From Pneumocystis sp. 'macacae' (lineage: Eukaryota > Ascomycota > Pneumocystomycetes > Pneumocystales > Pneumocystaceae), in the NCBI GenBank assembly GCA_018127085.1, contig CM030723.1, forward strand, positions 497,249 to 561,248: a DNA stretch of 64,000 bases, given 5' to 3'. Under the pieces are notes generated by a model, which did no database searches, had not been told where the DNA came from, and saw only the letters and a program-made list of their open reading frames with translations. The first letter of the stretch is position 1. The number at the start of each line of letters is the position of its first letter. The position numbers and the translations under genes are program-made. Positions 24,754-37,651 of the stretch are shown here, in pieces.

Positions 24754-25939
24754 ATGAATAAACATAATCAATGGGAGGTTATTCCTCAGCCTTTAGATGG
24801 TGTTTCTTCTCTTCAATTTTCTCCTTTTGCATCAATGTATTTAGCTGTAACCTCGTGGGACAAAACTTTAAAATTATTTGACATTACGTCTATAATATCT
24901 GATAATGGTGCTGTAAATGATCAAGATAAAGTTTTATTTAGTTTTGAACATAAAGCGCCTGTACTGGACTGTTGTTTTAGTAATGAAGTACATTTATATA
25001 GTGGAGGATTAGATCGAAGAGTTCGTAAGTATGTTAACAATTATTATTATTAATATTAATTTTTTAGGTTTGATCTTTTTACTTCGACTGTTTCAGTATT
25101 AGGCATTCATGATGACGCAGTGAAATCTGTACTGTTTAATAGAAATTTGAGTTATATATTCATGATTTTATAAATCGAAAACTTATTATATATAGATTTA
25201 TTAATAACAGGATCATGGGACAAAACCGTTAGACAATGGGATTTTAGGTCAAAAGACGCATTTCTTTCTGTTTACAAGCTACCACAAAAAGTTTTTAGCA
25301 TGGACTCTATTAATTATAAATTAGTTATTGCTATGGCTAACAGGATTGTGTATATTTATGATTTACGAAATATGAATGAACCTATGCAACAGAGAGAAAG
25401 TAGTTTGAAATTTATGACAAGAGTGGTTAAATGTATTCCTAATGGACAAGGTAAGAAGTTATAAAGATCACATGTTTAACTAATTTTCAAGGATATGTAA
25501 CATCTTCTATTGAAGGACGTATTTCTGTAGAATTTTTTGATCCATCACCTGAGTCTCAAGCTAAAAAATATGCTTTTAAATGTCATAGGCAAAACATAGA
25601 TGGCATTGATAATGTTTATCCAGTAAATGCATTGGCTTTTCATCCAATGTTAGTACATTAAAAGTTATAATTTAGCTAATAAATCTAAGATATGGAACTT
25701 TTATTTCAGGTGGAGGTGATGGGGTTGTTGCATTGTGGGATGGTGTAGCTAAAAAAAGGTTAAGACAATATCCAAAATATCCAGCTTCTATTTCATCCTT
25801 AGCATTCAATAATGATGGAAAATTTATGGCTATAGGAACAAGTTATGACTATGAAGATATAGATCAAAAAATTAATTTGTATAACAAAGTATTTGTGAGA
25901 GAAGTTTTTGAAGGAGAATGCAAAGGAAAAGTAATGTAA
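24754..25939 (+). CDS. bub3: Spindle checkpoint WD-repeat protein Bub3
   Basis: Kinetochore WD40 protein that recruits Bub1/BubR1 and is homologous to Rae1. I take ATG 24754 ('[20 protein letters not shown]') because upstream codons belong to intergenic sequence. WD blades include '[11 protein letters not shown]', '[18 protein letters not shown]', '[15 protein letters not shown]' and '[20 protein letters not shown]'. The Bub3-specific block '[20 protein letters not shown]' is followed by '[10 protein letters not shown]', and '[11 protein letters not shown]' is also present. Introns include gtatgtt.. after 'DRRVRK', ones near 25137-25210, 25450-25490 and 25650-25710. The C-terminus '[20 protein letters not shown]' is close to the usual Bub3 end. 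Assignment is firm. Confidence 0.93.
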
Positions 25940-26444
25940 TAATATAAATATTTTATAAAAATTGAATTTATTTATAATTTTTAAGTTGTAAAGGTTTTAT
26001 GCTTATTCGTTTCTAAATAGTTTGTAGTAATTATACGAACTATGATATCATTTTGGTTAATATTATTTAATAATATTATTTAATAATATGTATGTTTGTG
26101 ATAAACATCTTAATCAGTATTTTGTAATGAACCTTTATTTTTAAAAGTTAAGATATAATATAATTTTATATTTATAATAGATACTAAATTTATGTTTTTA
26201 AATAAAGATTTAATATTAAGATTTTTTAAACATATTGTAAAAATTAGATAATATATATAGAAATTTTAGTGCAAATCAATAGATAAGAATATTTCTCCAG
26301 CAATACACTTCGACTTTTAAAAGTTTAAGACAATAGAAAAGTAATAGAATAAAACGCTATTAAATTGACATTTTAATAAATCAAATAATTATATTAATAA
26401 ATTGTTAATAGCATATATTTATATAAAATATTGGAACGAATTAT
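25940..26444. other. Intergenic region between convergent genes
   Basis: About 0.5 kb AT-rich sequence holding only the 3' flanks of bub3 and the Tvp15-like gene. Short direct repeat TATTATTTAATAA near 26068-26090. Confidence 0.5.
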
Positions 26445-27081
26445 TTAAATATGTCCTCTATCATCCACTACGTGTTCTCTCATATTATCTGGAGGTACAA
26501 CACTAAAATAAATGTATTAATAAAATACCCAAAATAAAAAAAAATTACTTAGACATAAATTCTAAAATAGAATATATTATTCCAATAACAATTATAATAG
26601 TTCCTGAAAGTATTCGAAGAACTGAACTATCTAAGAGAAGACTACCGACACTATAAAATGTTTAATACGGAATATTAATATATAAAAAATAACGAACAAA
26701 ATGTAAACTATAAAAAGTTAGTTGTTATTATTAATTGTATATATTTTAAATGAAATTTACATATCCCTCGTCCTAAAAATGAGAAAACTAGATAAAAATT
26801 AATAATTAATAAATTTGCACGAAAATTATACAAAAAGAGCAATATTTAGCTGTTTCTGGAGGAATAAAGAATTCCAAAATAGCTACGAATATTCCAAACA
26901 TAATTACATATATTCCAATTACAATATTTTTGAATCCAAGTGGGAAAAATTGTGATATGCCACCTAGAATCTAAATTCAATAGAATAATTGTTTAAGAAA
27001 TATGATTTTAAAATGAATATTTACCATAATTATTGCCGTTAAAATATTAATAATTTTGAATATACTTGAAGATCCAAACAT
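26445..27081 (-). CDS. Small Golgi membrane protein, COPI-associated/Tvp15-like
   Basis: Spliced product of about 130 aa with four hydrophobic segments: 'FKIINILTAIIM', 'FKNIVIGIYVIMFGIFVAIL', a short one after 'FSFLGRG', and 'VLRILSGTIIIVIGIIYSIL'. The motif 'GGISQFFPLGFKNIVIGIYV' followed by 'EFFIPPE' fits the COPI-associated/Tvp15 family of late-Golgi vesicle proteins. The tail is cytosolic and acidic ('VVPPDNMREHVVDDRGHI'). ATG 27081 begins 'MFGSSSIF'. Introns include gtaaat..after 'TAIIM' and gtaatt..tttag before 'VVPPDN'. Exons are short. Family recognition rests on topology plus the central motif, so it is less certain than the neighbours. Confidence 0.7.
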
Positions 27082-27715
27082 TCTTAATTTTTAAGAAACG
27101 TTTTTAGTTAAATTATATTTTTATCGTTGGTTTTAAATGTGTAGATTTTTGAATTATATTATAAATATATTTAATTGTTTGCTTTTTATTATTTAAATTA
27201 ATTTATTATAAATAAAGTGATTAAAGAATTTAATATTTTTAATATGAATATTATTGATTATAATTTTTCATTTAATAATGGATTTTTTATTAAATAAAAA
27301 TTTACAAAATTTTGAAAACTTTTAAACTATACATTGGACCTATTTTGGTCTATAGAATATCATTGAAAATATATTACTATAGCATTTTGTTTAAACTATT
27401 GAATAAAAAATATTCATTTGTAAATTTTTAATTATAACCATACATAGGTTTAAAAGTAGTAGATTATATTTAATATTCATAATTAAGATCTCAAATATTT
27501 TAAATATTTAATATTTAACCTAAATTTATAAATTAAAAATATTTTAATATAATATTTTTATTTACAAAAAAGTATACATTTTGAAAATGATATTGTATAA
27601 AATTTTAAATAGTAAAATACTAGTAAATAATGTTTTTTTTTTTTAAAAATATCAATCATAAATTTACAAATAAACATATTACAACAGATATCTCAATCTA
27701 TATACATCATAAATT
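27082..27715. other. AT-rich intergenic region
   Basis: About 0.6 kb lying downstream of ras1 and upstream of the Tvp15-like gene (both minus). No feature beyond homopolymer runs. Confidence 0.5.
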
Positions 27716-28413
27716 TCACATTATTACACAATTGCAACAATTTGTATTTTTATTTTTTCTATTCATATCTACTTGATAGCGACGCGCTACATTTGAAGTT
27801 TTCCTAGATGAATTTTCTTTATTGTATTTTCTAATTTCCCGTACTAGAGTAAAAAATGCTTCTTCTACATTTATACCTTGTTTTGCTGAAGTTTCAATAA
27901 AACGGCACCGAAAACATTTTGCTAGTTCTCGACCCTCTTAAAATTAAATAAATATGAGAACTAAATAAATATAATACTAACCATATTGACTTACGTGTCG
28001 TTCATTTTCTAAGTCACACTTATTTGCAACAATAATCATAGGAAAATGGTCTTTATCTTTAACTCTTAAAATCTGTTGTTGAAATGTTATAATTTCTTCA
28101 AAAGAACTTCTACTAGAGATACTGTAAACCAAAAGAAAACCTTCTCCCGTTCTCATGTACTGCTCCCTCATAGCAGAATATTCTTCTTGTCCCGCTGTAT
28201 CAAGAATATCAAGAAGTGCCACTTCATCGTCGATTACACATTGCTTTCTATATGAATCTAAAAGAATTTAATACTGTAAATTGCAAAAAGTTAAGAAATA
28301 CCTTCTATTGTTGGATCATATTCATCAACAAAATGACTTTGGATTAATTGAATAGTAAGAGCAGATTTTCCAACTCCTCCTCCTCCAACCACTACTACTT
28401 TGTACTCCCTCAT
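27716..28413 (-). CDS. ras1: Ras family GTPase Ras1
   Basis: Membrane-bound signalling GTPase. All G motifs are visible: P-loop GGGGVGKS (positions 10-17, with Gly at both 12 and 13), effector region '[17 protein letters not shown]', switch II '[20 protein letters not shown]', NKCD in '[15 protein letters not shown]', and 'ETSAKQG'. The C-terminus ends '..[10 protein letters not shown]', giving a CAAX box CVIM (Met at X predicts farnesylation) with neighbouring cysteines that could be palmitoylated. Start ATG 28413 ('[16 protein letters not shown]'). Introns lie near 28261-28302 and 27938-27992; the first joins E|D in 'PTIED'. Length about 200 aa. This is Ras proper rather than Rap/Rheb by its effector loop and CAAX. 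Confidence 0.95.
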
Positions 28414-29359
28414 GAGCCCTACCTAGTGGCTGTTAATATAATTTGAAAAATAATCATATTTTTATAAGCGATTTACTTTGGACATATTATAAGAATGCTT
28501 AAAATTTCGTTTTTTTTTTTTAATCTTAAATATTAATTTTAAAATTTCAGCTATATAAATTTAGTTCTTTCTTTTTCTCAAAAATAGTTTATATAATTAG
28601 AATTCAATTTGTGGAATTTATTTTAAAGCTTTATCTCGAATTATTAATTAACCTTATAATTTATGAAATTATAATTTTGACGATGTTGCGAAATAAAATT
28701 TCACTAAAATAAATATCTATTTTTCTTAAAATACTTACATTATTTAATGTAATATTAGAATAGTTTTCATGTTTTTAGAATTTTTTAATCTTTTTTTTTT
28801 TAAATTAAAAAAATATATATTATAATTTTTTACGTTAATTTGTTTTATGATATTAAATTGATAATTTTTTGCTTTTTAGCTATTATAAACAAAATAGTGG
28901 AATGTATGCTAATATTTACAGCTCTGTTTATCATTTTATATACTTATATAATATTTAAATTTAAATAATAATTTCTTTTTATAGTTTTTTTAAAACATTA
29001 AAATTTCTATTTTTAAGATCTAAATTAATATTATTACTATATTTAGATTTTTATTATAAAAGATTGTATTTTCAGTTTTAAATGTACTTTTTTAATTTTA
29101 CAAAAATATATATTAAATTATAATTGTAATTATTTTATTTATATAATATATCATAAACTAATATAATATTAGTTTAATAATTTTATAATTAAATTTTAAA
29201 GACTTGAATTTTAAGCTAAATTATTTAAATATATAATTAAATTTTTAAAAGTTAAATTTTTTAATAAAATATGCAGTGTAATTATAGGTACTTTAGAATT
29301 TTTTAAATATACAGAATATAATTCTAATATTTAAAAATTAAAAACTTAAAATAGGTTTT
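28414..29359. other. Divergent intergenic region, ras1 to eIF2B-alpha
   Basis: About 0.95 kb AT-rich sequence that must carry both promoters. No specific element recognised. Confidence 0.5.
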
Positions 29360-30633
29360 ATGGATCATACTGAATTATTAATTTCTAATAAAAATGTACC
29401 AAATAATAATGATGAAATCTGCAAAAAATCATATGATACTAAATTTAATATTGTTGAGAGATATGAGGCTATCTTAGAGGAAGATCCTGTATGTTAAAAT
29501 AGTCTTATAATAAGAAAATTTATAATTTTTAGAGTATTACAATGCCTATTGCTGCAATACAAGCATTAATCGATTTGGTTCGTCATACAAAAGGTATAAT
29601 TTAACGTTTTGTCAATAAATATATAATGATTAATTAGCTAATACACTTTCTGAATTCACAAAAATTTTACAAGAAGGTTCATTGATTTTAAAATCATCAG
29701 TTGCAAATTATATTTCTGTTTCTGCTGGGTGTGATTTGTTTCTTAGATTTGTAACACGTTCTCTTAGTGATGATGTTATAATAGATCTGATCTTTTATTA
29801 CGAAAACTTATTTTTTTATAGGACGTTGAATCATGTAAACATCATCTTGTGTCTAATGGAAAGTTGTTTGTAGAAAGGGCTAGGAAATCTCGTGATAAAA
29901 TTGCGTCTATTGGTGTTAGATTTATTAGAGATGGTATAGTAAGTCTTTTCTTTTTTTTTACATATTTTATTTCAAAATAGGTAATATTGGTTCATTCATA
30001 TTCAAGAAATGTAAATGCACTGCTTTTGGAAGCTGCTTCAAAAAACATAAGATTTAGTGTATATATTACAGAATCTCGTCCTACAGGTTCTGGGATTATA
30101 ACTTCTCGTATTTTATCAGAAGCTGGGATTCCAACTGCAATAATACTTGATTCAGCTGTTGGATATCTTATTCAAAAAATAGATCTTGTTCTGGTTGGTG
30201 CAGAGGGCATAGTAGAAAATGGTGGTCTTATTAATCATGTATGTTTATTTTTATATATTTCATTATGCTAATTTCAAAGATTGGAACTTCTCAAATTGCA
30301 ACATTGGCAAAAATAGCAAATAAACCTTTTTATGCTGTTGCTGAAAGTCATAAGTTTGTTCGAATGTTTCTTCTTTCTCAATATGATTTACCTACACCAA
30401 CTCCTATTTTACAATTTTTGGATCAAAAATTTCCTTCCGTTCCAAAATTAAATTCACGGCAATCTTCGCTCAATATTCACCGTATTAATGAGTTAAAAAT
30501 GACAGAAGATGAAATTTCTAATAACCCTATTCTTGACTTTACTGCCCCAGAATATATTGATGCTCTTATTACTGACTTAGGAATTTTGGATCCTAATGGA
30601 GTAAGTGAAGAATTAATAAAACTTTATCTTTAA
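29360..30633 (+). CDS. gcn3: Translation initiation factor eIF2B subunit alpha
   Basis: Regulatory subunit of the eIF2 guanine-nucleotide exchange factor, sensing phosphorylated eIF2. From ATG 29360, the exons give '[20 protein letters not shown]', '[20 protein letters not shown]', '[12 protein letters not shown]' and '[20 protein letters not shown]'. The catalytic-fold half then gives '[20 protein letters not shown]', '[20 protein letters not shown]', '[20 protein letters not shown]' and '[20 protein letters not shown]'. These follow eIF2B-alpha throughout, including the 'ESRP' and 'NGG' motifs. At least five introns of about 40-60 nt; the last separates 'GLINH' from 'IGTSQ'. About 315 aa, ending '..EELIKLYL' as in the family. 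Confidence 0.94.
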
Positions 30634-31546
30634 TTATTAAAAAATCAAGACAAGCTTTTATATAAAAAGCAATATTAAATATATATTGCTATATAAAGGA
30701 TTTTTATATGGATTTTATATTTTTGAAATTTAGATTTAAATCTTTAATTTAGTAATATTATACATTTGTATAAAAAAAATATATGTAAAATTATATATTT
30801 AAAATAATTTAAATTATTTTGTAATTTTTATTTTATTTTATAAATTTTTACTAAATTATTAGAAATTTATAACAATTTGTGAATGAAAGTATATTTTTTA
30901 TTTATTATTTTTATGGTTAATTTATAAATTCAAAAAAAAATAAAAACATTATTTTATTTTAATTTTAAACTTTAAAATAATTATTTAAAAACTATAAAGG
31001 AATTCGATATTATCCTAATAATTCATATTAAATGAAGTATAAATTAATAGATGTATTATATTTGGATAATTAAAGAAATTTTAAATAATATTTAATTAGA
31101 TATTTTAAAAAATAACTTTTAATTAAAAAAAAACATATTTATATTCTATTATAATTAATAAGAGAATAATTTTTGTTAAAGTCGAAAAATTTAACAATTT
31201 TTAAAATTATAAATTTTTAAATTTATTAAAATTTCATAAAAATCATGACGTTTTAAATCATTCTTATATATATTGTTAATATGTCTTTGTTTTTTATAAA
31301 TTTAATATGTTATTAATTATAAATATTTTTGAAAGTCTTGGTCTATATAATTCATTAAAAAATACAAAATAATATAAATTCTAATAATATATAAAATATA
31401 ATTCTGAATGAAACTAAAAAAATAAAAAACAAAATATTATAAAAAATATGATGATAAAAGATTTAAATTAAGATAATTTTGGAAAAAAAAATTAATAATT
31501 TTGTAAATCTTAGAATATTTTAATGATATTTAATGAATATTATTTT
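30634..31546. other. Intergenic region between convergent genes
   Basis: About 0.9 kb of extremely AT-rich sequence. It contains only 3' flanks of eIF2B-alpha and ddb1. Confidence 0.5.
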
Positions 31547-34500
31547 TTAATGAAGTTTAATAAAATTCTCTATGATTTCATCTACTTCTTTAACTGTCAA
31601 TAACAGTGGAATGCCACCATTAACACCATCAACTATTTTTTGTTTAATGTCATTATCCAAATTAATAAAATTTTCAACAAAATCACCATCTATAAAACAT
31701 TTAGGTTCATTTGACTTTCTTCTTCTATTACAAAATGCACGCCAACTAAGAAATATCAATATGAAATGTATAATTAGATGATTTTACTTTGAATGGTTTA
31801 AATATCCAATCCCATTTATAATTTTTCCCATATTAGATTGTAAATTTACAAGAAATTCTAAATATTCGTGCTTAATTATAAAAATAATTCCAATAGAACC
31901 ATCTACTGTCACGAATGTAGCTTTTGGCGTTATTATTGAATCTTCAAAATATAAAACAGCGCCTAATATTATTCAATTTTCTTAATATTTTATTGAAAAA
32001 AGTATTAACCTGGCTTAATTTGATTCACCAATTCACCCCATTTAATTTCTGATACTATTTGCAATTTATTTTGCTCTTCAAGAGCTGTATTAAAATCTTT
32101 CCAAAATAAAGATAAGTTTCCCTCTGCTTCTGCACCTATACAAAGATTATTGTCCAATATAGCAACACAAGTCATCCATAATGAACTGCAATCTTTAGCT
32201 ATTTCTTTTAATTTAGGTTCATTTTCAGTATTAATAAAAGTAAGTAAAGATACAGATTTCATAAGATCGCCAATTATAACATATGTTCCATGAACAGCTA
32301 ATGATAAACAAAGAGTAGTTGATCTATATGTTGTAACAACATTAAAACTTTTTAAAAAGTTATCATATGCATATATATATACCTAAAACAATAGTTAAAT
32401 AATCACGATATAATTAAATTATTGATTATAAACCAGTGCGTTTATTCCCGCTATTATTTTATTATCGATTATTCCTATACAATATACAGCATCGTTTACT
32501 TGAATTTCTGAAAATATCCACACTTTTTTATTAGTAACTCCAAATAAAATAATTCTTCCTTTTGAACTTTCCTCTTCTTCTGGCAATGAAAATCCAGTTC
32601 CAACTACGAACATATCTTGATCATTTAGAGTAATAGTTGTTATACACTGTACGCATTCATTTGGTTCCAACTGAAAAGAATCCAAAACTAAATCTTTTTA
32701 GAATAGTATAATTAATGTATATATTACTATCAAAACTAGTAACATCTAGAATTTTTAAATAACTAGTCTGAGTTTCACATCCACTTGAAGCTTCAAGAGA
32801 CAGTTTTATAGTCAAAACACCAAATACTTTCTGTTTATCATGATAACAAATCCGTCTTGGAAGTTCTCCAAGTGGAATTGTTTGTATTTGAAGTTGTAGT
32901 AAAGAATCTATTGACCCAATTTTAATAATATTTTCAGAAACAACAACGATAGTTGACGAAAATGTTTTGGATATAAAAGAATTCATACAAGTAATTTCCT
33001 AAAGTACTATTAATTCTTAATTTTCAACACTTTACTATACTTTTAAGTTTATTGATGAAAAAGATAATTTTCCTTTAGTACCATATATGATTGTAGGATG
33101 ATCGCTAATTGCAAATACATTTATTCCTGCTGGAGTTATAAACTTTGATAAAGTTATTGGTAATGTTCCTATAGTAGTAATTCTTTGATTTATTAAAATA
33201 CCTTTATCCATGTCATCCAAACTATAGGAAAGAAGAGTTCCGTCGCCCATACCAACTAAAATAACTGGCTTATTTATATTTTCTAATGAAACTATGCAAA
33301 TTGATCTAGGAATAACTGTTCCCAGAAGATTATGTGACAAGAGTAAGTTCATTGAGGGAATTGAAAGAATATGTATTGATGGAACAGTCCAAAGACCAAC
33401 AGAAATTAACGCATTATCTGATATATCGATACAGGAAACTTCATAGTTAAAATTATATTCTCTTTAAATATGACATTAGTATTATAAATATTTTAAAAAG
33501 TTAATTTACCCTATTTCTAGAATAGTCATATTTTTTAAATTAAATAAAATTATTTTCCCTTTAGTCAAACTTACAGAAGCAAGATCAACATTTAAAGAAG
33601 CACATGTAATTAAGTCATCTTTGCTTGGTATCCATTTTTTTAATATTGAATTATTTTTCCAGTCAATTAAACATATTGATTTATTCGAAATAAAGCAAAA
33701 TAAATCATTATTAACATTTCCTGCAACCAATGTTGGTAAATTTGTGTCAGGAATAGTGAAGTTTTCCCATTCTTCTATTTCTGGTTCATTTAAAATATTT
33801 TGAAAAACTTTTAGTATTCGTGTTTCATTTACAAAAGATAAGACTAATACTGTATATTCACTTTCTCATTTTAATATTATGTTATCTATAAGAGATGACT
33901 CACAATTCATTTTGAGAATAAAGTCCCCATATCCCACGTATACCATTTATGTTAGAAATTTCTAATGTTTTATTCATTTCAACATTATAATGAAGAATTC
34001 TTAAACTTCCATCTTTATAAGCTCCACTACAAGTTACAATAAAATCATTTCTTCCTTCTCTAGTAACAAAACAAAAGTCCGATATAGGAGAAATATTAGG
34101 AAATGATTGTAAAACTAAACAATCTGGAATATTTACTAATTGAGAGTCACCGTAATGTGATCCAATAAACAAGTAGGAATTCGGAAGATATACAAGAACA
34201 GAAGCAATACTAGTAACACCAATTTGGGAAATCTTCATGAAATTAGAATCTTTATATGAATTCGAAAGTATTAGCATGAATATACGCCCATAATCATCTG
34301 CAAGAATATGTTTATTATTGTTAACTGTTACATAAGAAGAAAATATAGTAGGGATTGGAATTATGAACTTTGATTTGATTCCTGAATTTGGATGGATATG
34401 TGTTAGAGTTTGTTCACCAACTATAATTATACAACCTATTATGAATTAGTTTAAAACAAAAATATCTACGTAATTTACTATCTAACAATGGTATGAGTAA

Positions 34501-35236
34501 TGACGATCCCATATCTAAATCTCTACTCTTTAAAGGACCTTCTTTCATGCGTTTTTCTCTTGATTGGAGTATTATTTCATAGGAACTAAGATGTTTTGCA
34601 TATTTACTATCTTGGTAAAGAACAGCAATAGTTGGCCTTGGACAATCAAAAAGAAAAGTTATTGTTATAACATTCAATTCCATTAATCTTAGATTAAATA
34701 CTTCATTCATGAATTTATTTTTAGTTGTATTGTCATTTTTTTGATATCTTCCTGTTTTGATTTTAATAATAGTAATAAGTCCTTGATACAAATACAACAC
34801 TATTGTCCGATAATTTGGATCAATAATAGATAAATGGCCGCAGTCCGTTGTTCTTAATGATGGATCAAAAACATCTTTAATCGATATTTCATTGCATAAT
34901 TTATTTTTAACTCTGTCCCAACTTAAAGTAAAATACATACATTCTTCTGTAACAATAAAAAGATGATCTGTATCAGAGCTAATATGAGGCTTATAAGATA
35001 GGATTGCAGATACTTTCCCATTTATTGTAAATTCATGGGTATACTTTAATCCCTGAGTTGAAAGTGTATATATTTCAATTCTGTTGCTTTTACTATATAA
35101 AAATTTAATAATTTTTACGTAAAATATTTTTTAAAGCCTACGCAATTACTAAAGAGGGGGTTTCTGGATCTAAAAAATATGATTTTACTGCATATTTTAC
35201 TGAAGATGCTTTATGTGCACTTGCAATATATGCCAT
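31547..35236 (-). CDS. ddb1: DNA damage-binding protein 1 (Cul4 adaptor)
   Basis: Triple beta-propeller linker of Cul4 E3 ligases. From ATG 35236 ('MAYIASAHKASSVKYAVKSY') the exons give 'CGHLSIIDPNYRTIVLYLYQ', 'FLFDCPRPTIAVLYQD', 'SYLFIGSHYGDSQLVNIP' and the DDB1 hallmark 'VTCSGAYKDGSLRILHYNVE' then 'ISNINGIRGIWGL'. Later come 'LPRRICYHDKQKVFGVLTIK', 'LEPNECVQCITTITL', 'IILFGVTNKKVWIFSEIQVN' and 'GAEAEGNLSLFWKD'. The C-terminal helix reads 'SWRAFCNRRRKSNEPKCFID' then 'GDFVENFINLD', ending 'VDEIIENFIKLH'. The 'FIDGD-(I/V)E-F' tail is DDB1-specific and separates it from CPSF160 and Rse1/SF3B3. Around nine introns; about 1,130-1,160 aa. Confidence 0.93.
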
Positions 35237-35413
35237 GTTTTAAACGATATCTACGATAAAAAAGATATTAGAAATGTTTCATATTACTCAATTATGAAAT
35301 ATTTAAGATAATGTTCTATAAATAATTTTTCATACATGTTTTTTCGGTCTTAATGTTTTAGAGTATCAAATTGAAGCTATACTTATAAAAAAGTAATTTA
35401 AAGAGAATTACTT

Positions 35414-36753
35414 ATGAATAATATTTTACATCCAGTTTACATTTTTAGAGGGCATGAAGTACAAATTAGTTATATTTATTTTTTTAAAAAAAATGAAAAT
35501 CTTGCAACCTGGTAAATTTATTAATAGTTTTAAATTATGTTTTTAATATCAGTGATGCTAATGGTTGGATTATAATTTGGAATACTTTTACTCGAAGACC
35601 AATTATAGCTTGGAGAGCACATTTGGAGTCAATACTTACTTGTTATTATTGGAGTGAGAATTATTTTATTACGTAATGTTTTTTTATTTTTTTAATTTTT
35701 TAAAGTATAATTAGACATGGAAGAGATAATAAGGTATATATTTGGAAACTTCACTTTGAATATACAGAGGATTCAAAGATATACCTTCCAATTGATCAAA
35801 AGGAAGAATATCAAAAAAAACCCTGGATGATTTATAGTCTTAATATTAATTCTTTAAATTATTGTTCTTTTGCAGTATGTGATAAAGGTAGTTTTGCAGA
35901 ATTATGAAATATCATTAAAAAAATTAGAGAATGATATAAAGAATGAAATTTTTATGGCTATTTCTAGTTCGAATAAAAATGAATTGGTTTTAATATTTAT
36001 TTATTTTAAGAATATATTAAATAACTATATAGATAGATATTTATGACTTACCGAATTGTCAGCTAATATATTCTGGAATAGGTTCTACTAAAGAAACTAC
36101 TGGTTAGTTTATTTTTTTATTATTATTTTTAAAATGAATGAAAAAAGGAATAGTAATGAGTCTTTGTATATATTATCGAAAAGAACCGTCTTGTAAAACT
36201 TTGGAAGTTTCTGCTGGTTTTGAGAGTGGACATGTAGGTGTCTTTATATTTTCTTCAATTCATCAGGTATGGGAAACTAAATATTTGTTTAAAGTACACA
36301 CACAACCTGGTAAAAAAAAAATTAAATTACTTTTCTAATTTATTAGTTCTATCGATACATTGTGATCCACTTCATGAGTTCCTTATTTCGTCAGGCAGCG
36401 ATTCATTTATTGTAAAATATTATCTTAATTCAAATCTGGATAACAATATATTAAAATTTAAAACACATCATATTGGACAACAATCTCTGAGGATTCGTTC
36501 TGATGCTAAAATATTCGCAACTGCTGGATGGGACGGAAAGGTTAGAGTATATTCATGTAAATCACTTTCTCAACTGGCGGTATGTAAATGGCATGAGACT
36601 GGATGTTATGCTGTTGCTTTTTCAGAAATCATCCCCGAACATTACAAAATATTAGGGTTATTTGATAAAAACAAACAGCTGAAACTGCTAGAGAAGCATT
36701 GGTTAGCAGCAGGCGGGAAAGATGGAAAAGTATCATTATGGGAAATTTATTAG
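35414..36753 (+). CDS. asa1: ASTRA complex WD-repeat protein Asa1 (GNB1L-like)
   Basis: WD40 protein of the ASTRA/TTT assembly machinery for PIKK kinases. From ATG 35414: 'HPVYIFRGHEVQISYIYFFK', 'DANGWIIIWNTFTRRPIIAW', 'RAHLESILTCYYW', 'RHGRDNKVYIWKLHFEY' and 'PWMIYSLNINSLNYCSFAVC'. The order 'DA-GW-W', 'WRAH', 'HGRDNK-W' and 'S-N-LN-C-F' is the Asa1 fingerprint. The C-terminal blades read 'ATAGWDGKVRVYSCKSLSQL' and 'HWLAAGGKDGKVSLWEIY'. Several introns, including one at about 36310-36350. About 370 aa. It converges on Rpc37 with only 65 nt between stop codons. Confidence 0.92.
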
Positions 36754-36818
36754 TTTTTTTTGTTTTCGATATTTTATACATATAGGAAAATATTGCTGGA
36801 AAACCTATAAATCCATTT

Positions 36819-37651
36819 TTAAAACTCTTCCTTAGTACTATTTTCTATATGATCATGTTTTGAAATTGATATATTTTTAAGATAATTTTTTTTAGAATCA
36901 TGTTTTTGTATAAAGACACTCATATCATTAGAATAGAGATGTTCAAATATCTTCTTAGTCATTATTGACGAAGAATCTATCCAAGCAAGTCTTATCCATG
37001 GCTCACTTTCGATAGAACGAAGAATATGAGTAGTAGAAAGTGCTAGTGTTTGTGAATATTCTGGGGATTTTGCAGAGGTTTGTACAGCTCTAGTAGACTT
37101 AGAATTCGATAGAGAATCAGTTACAGAGGCTTCTTTGACAAAGAAATTATTTAAATGTTTAAAACTTGGCCTAAGTTGAAGAGTATAATTTACTGGTGAA
37201 AGATGAAGCTCATCTATTATCATTCTAAGTATTCAACTATTTATAATTATAAAGAACAAAAACCTCCGCGAATAATCCCAACCATATAACAATTCCGACA
37301 AGGACTTATTTTCGAATCAAGAGTTTGAAAATCAAGTATAGAAGATTTATTTTTAGTAGAACCATTTTCTATGTTTTTAGAAAATTCAATACCACGTTCT
37401 TCATTATAATATCGTTGCGTATATATTGGCACATCAAGCTCAATAAGGCCTGATTTAGGTTTAATCCGTAATTCTAACGGTTTACTAAATGATTCTTCTA
37501 CATAAGGTTGTATTGAAGGACGTATAGGATATTGAAAAAGATAAAGATAGTCGTTGAGACAAGATGTAGTATAAATATTATAAGTCTTCATAACCGGGTC
37601 ATCCTCTGATAATGTTAGCGAATGATTTGTTGTTTGTTTATTTGATTTCAT
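36819..37651 (-). CDS. rpc37: RNA polymerase III subunit Rpc37 (RPC5)
   Basis: Part of the TFIIF-like Rpc37-Rpc53 module of Pol III, for initiation and termination. The N-terminus 'SEDDPVMKTYNIYTTSCLND' and 'YLYLFQYPIRPS' is the family opening, followed by 'ELDVPIYTQRYYNEERGIEF'. The exon junction gives 'YMVGIIRGDELHLSPVNYTL' and then 'QLRPSFKHLNNFF', the RPC5 core motif. Exon 1 is 37264-37651 and exon 2 is 36819-37213. The 50-nt intron (37214-37263) uses donor GTTTTTG and acceptor AATAG; an earlier AG would break the frame. About 260 aa; S. cerevisiae Rpc37 is 282 aa. Start ATG 37651 ('MKSNKQTTNH'). Confidence 0.9.

Noticed and set aside
28360..28413. Ras P-loop reading GGGGVGKS looked like a possible activating change.
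   Set aside because: Positions 12 and 13 are both Gly; only residue 11 differs from the human Ala, and this variant is normal in fungal Ras proteins.
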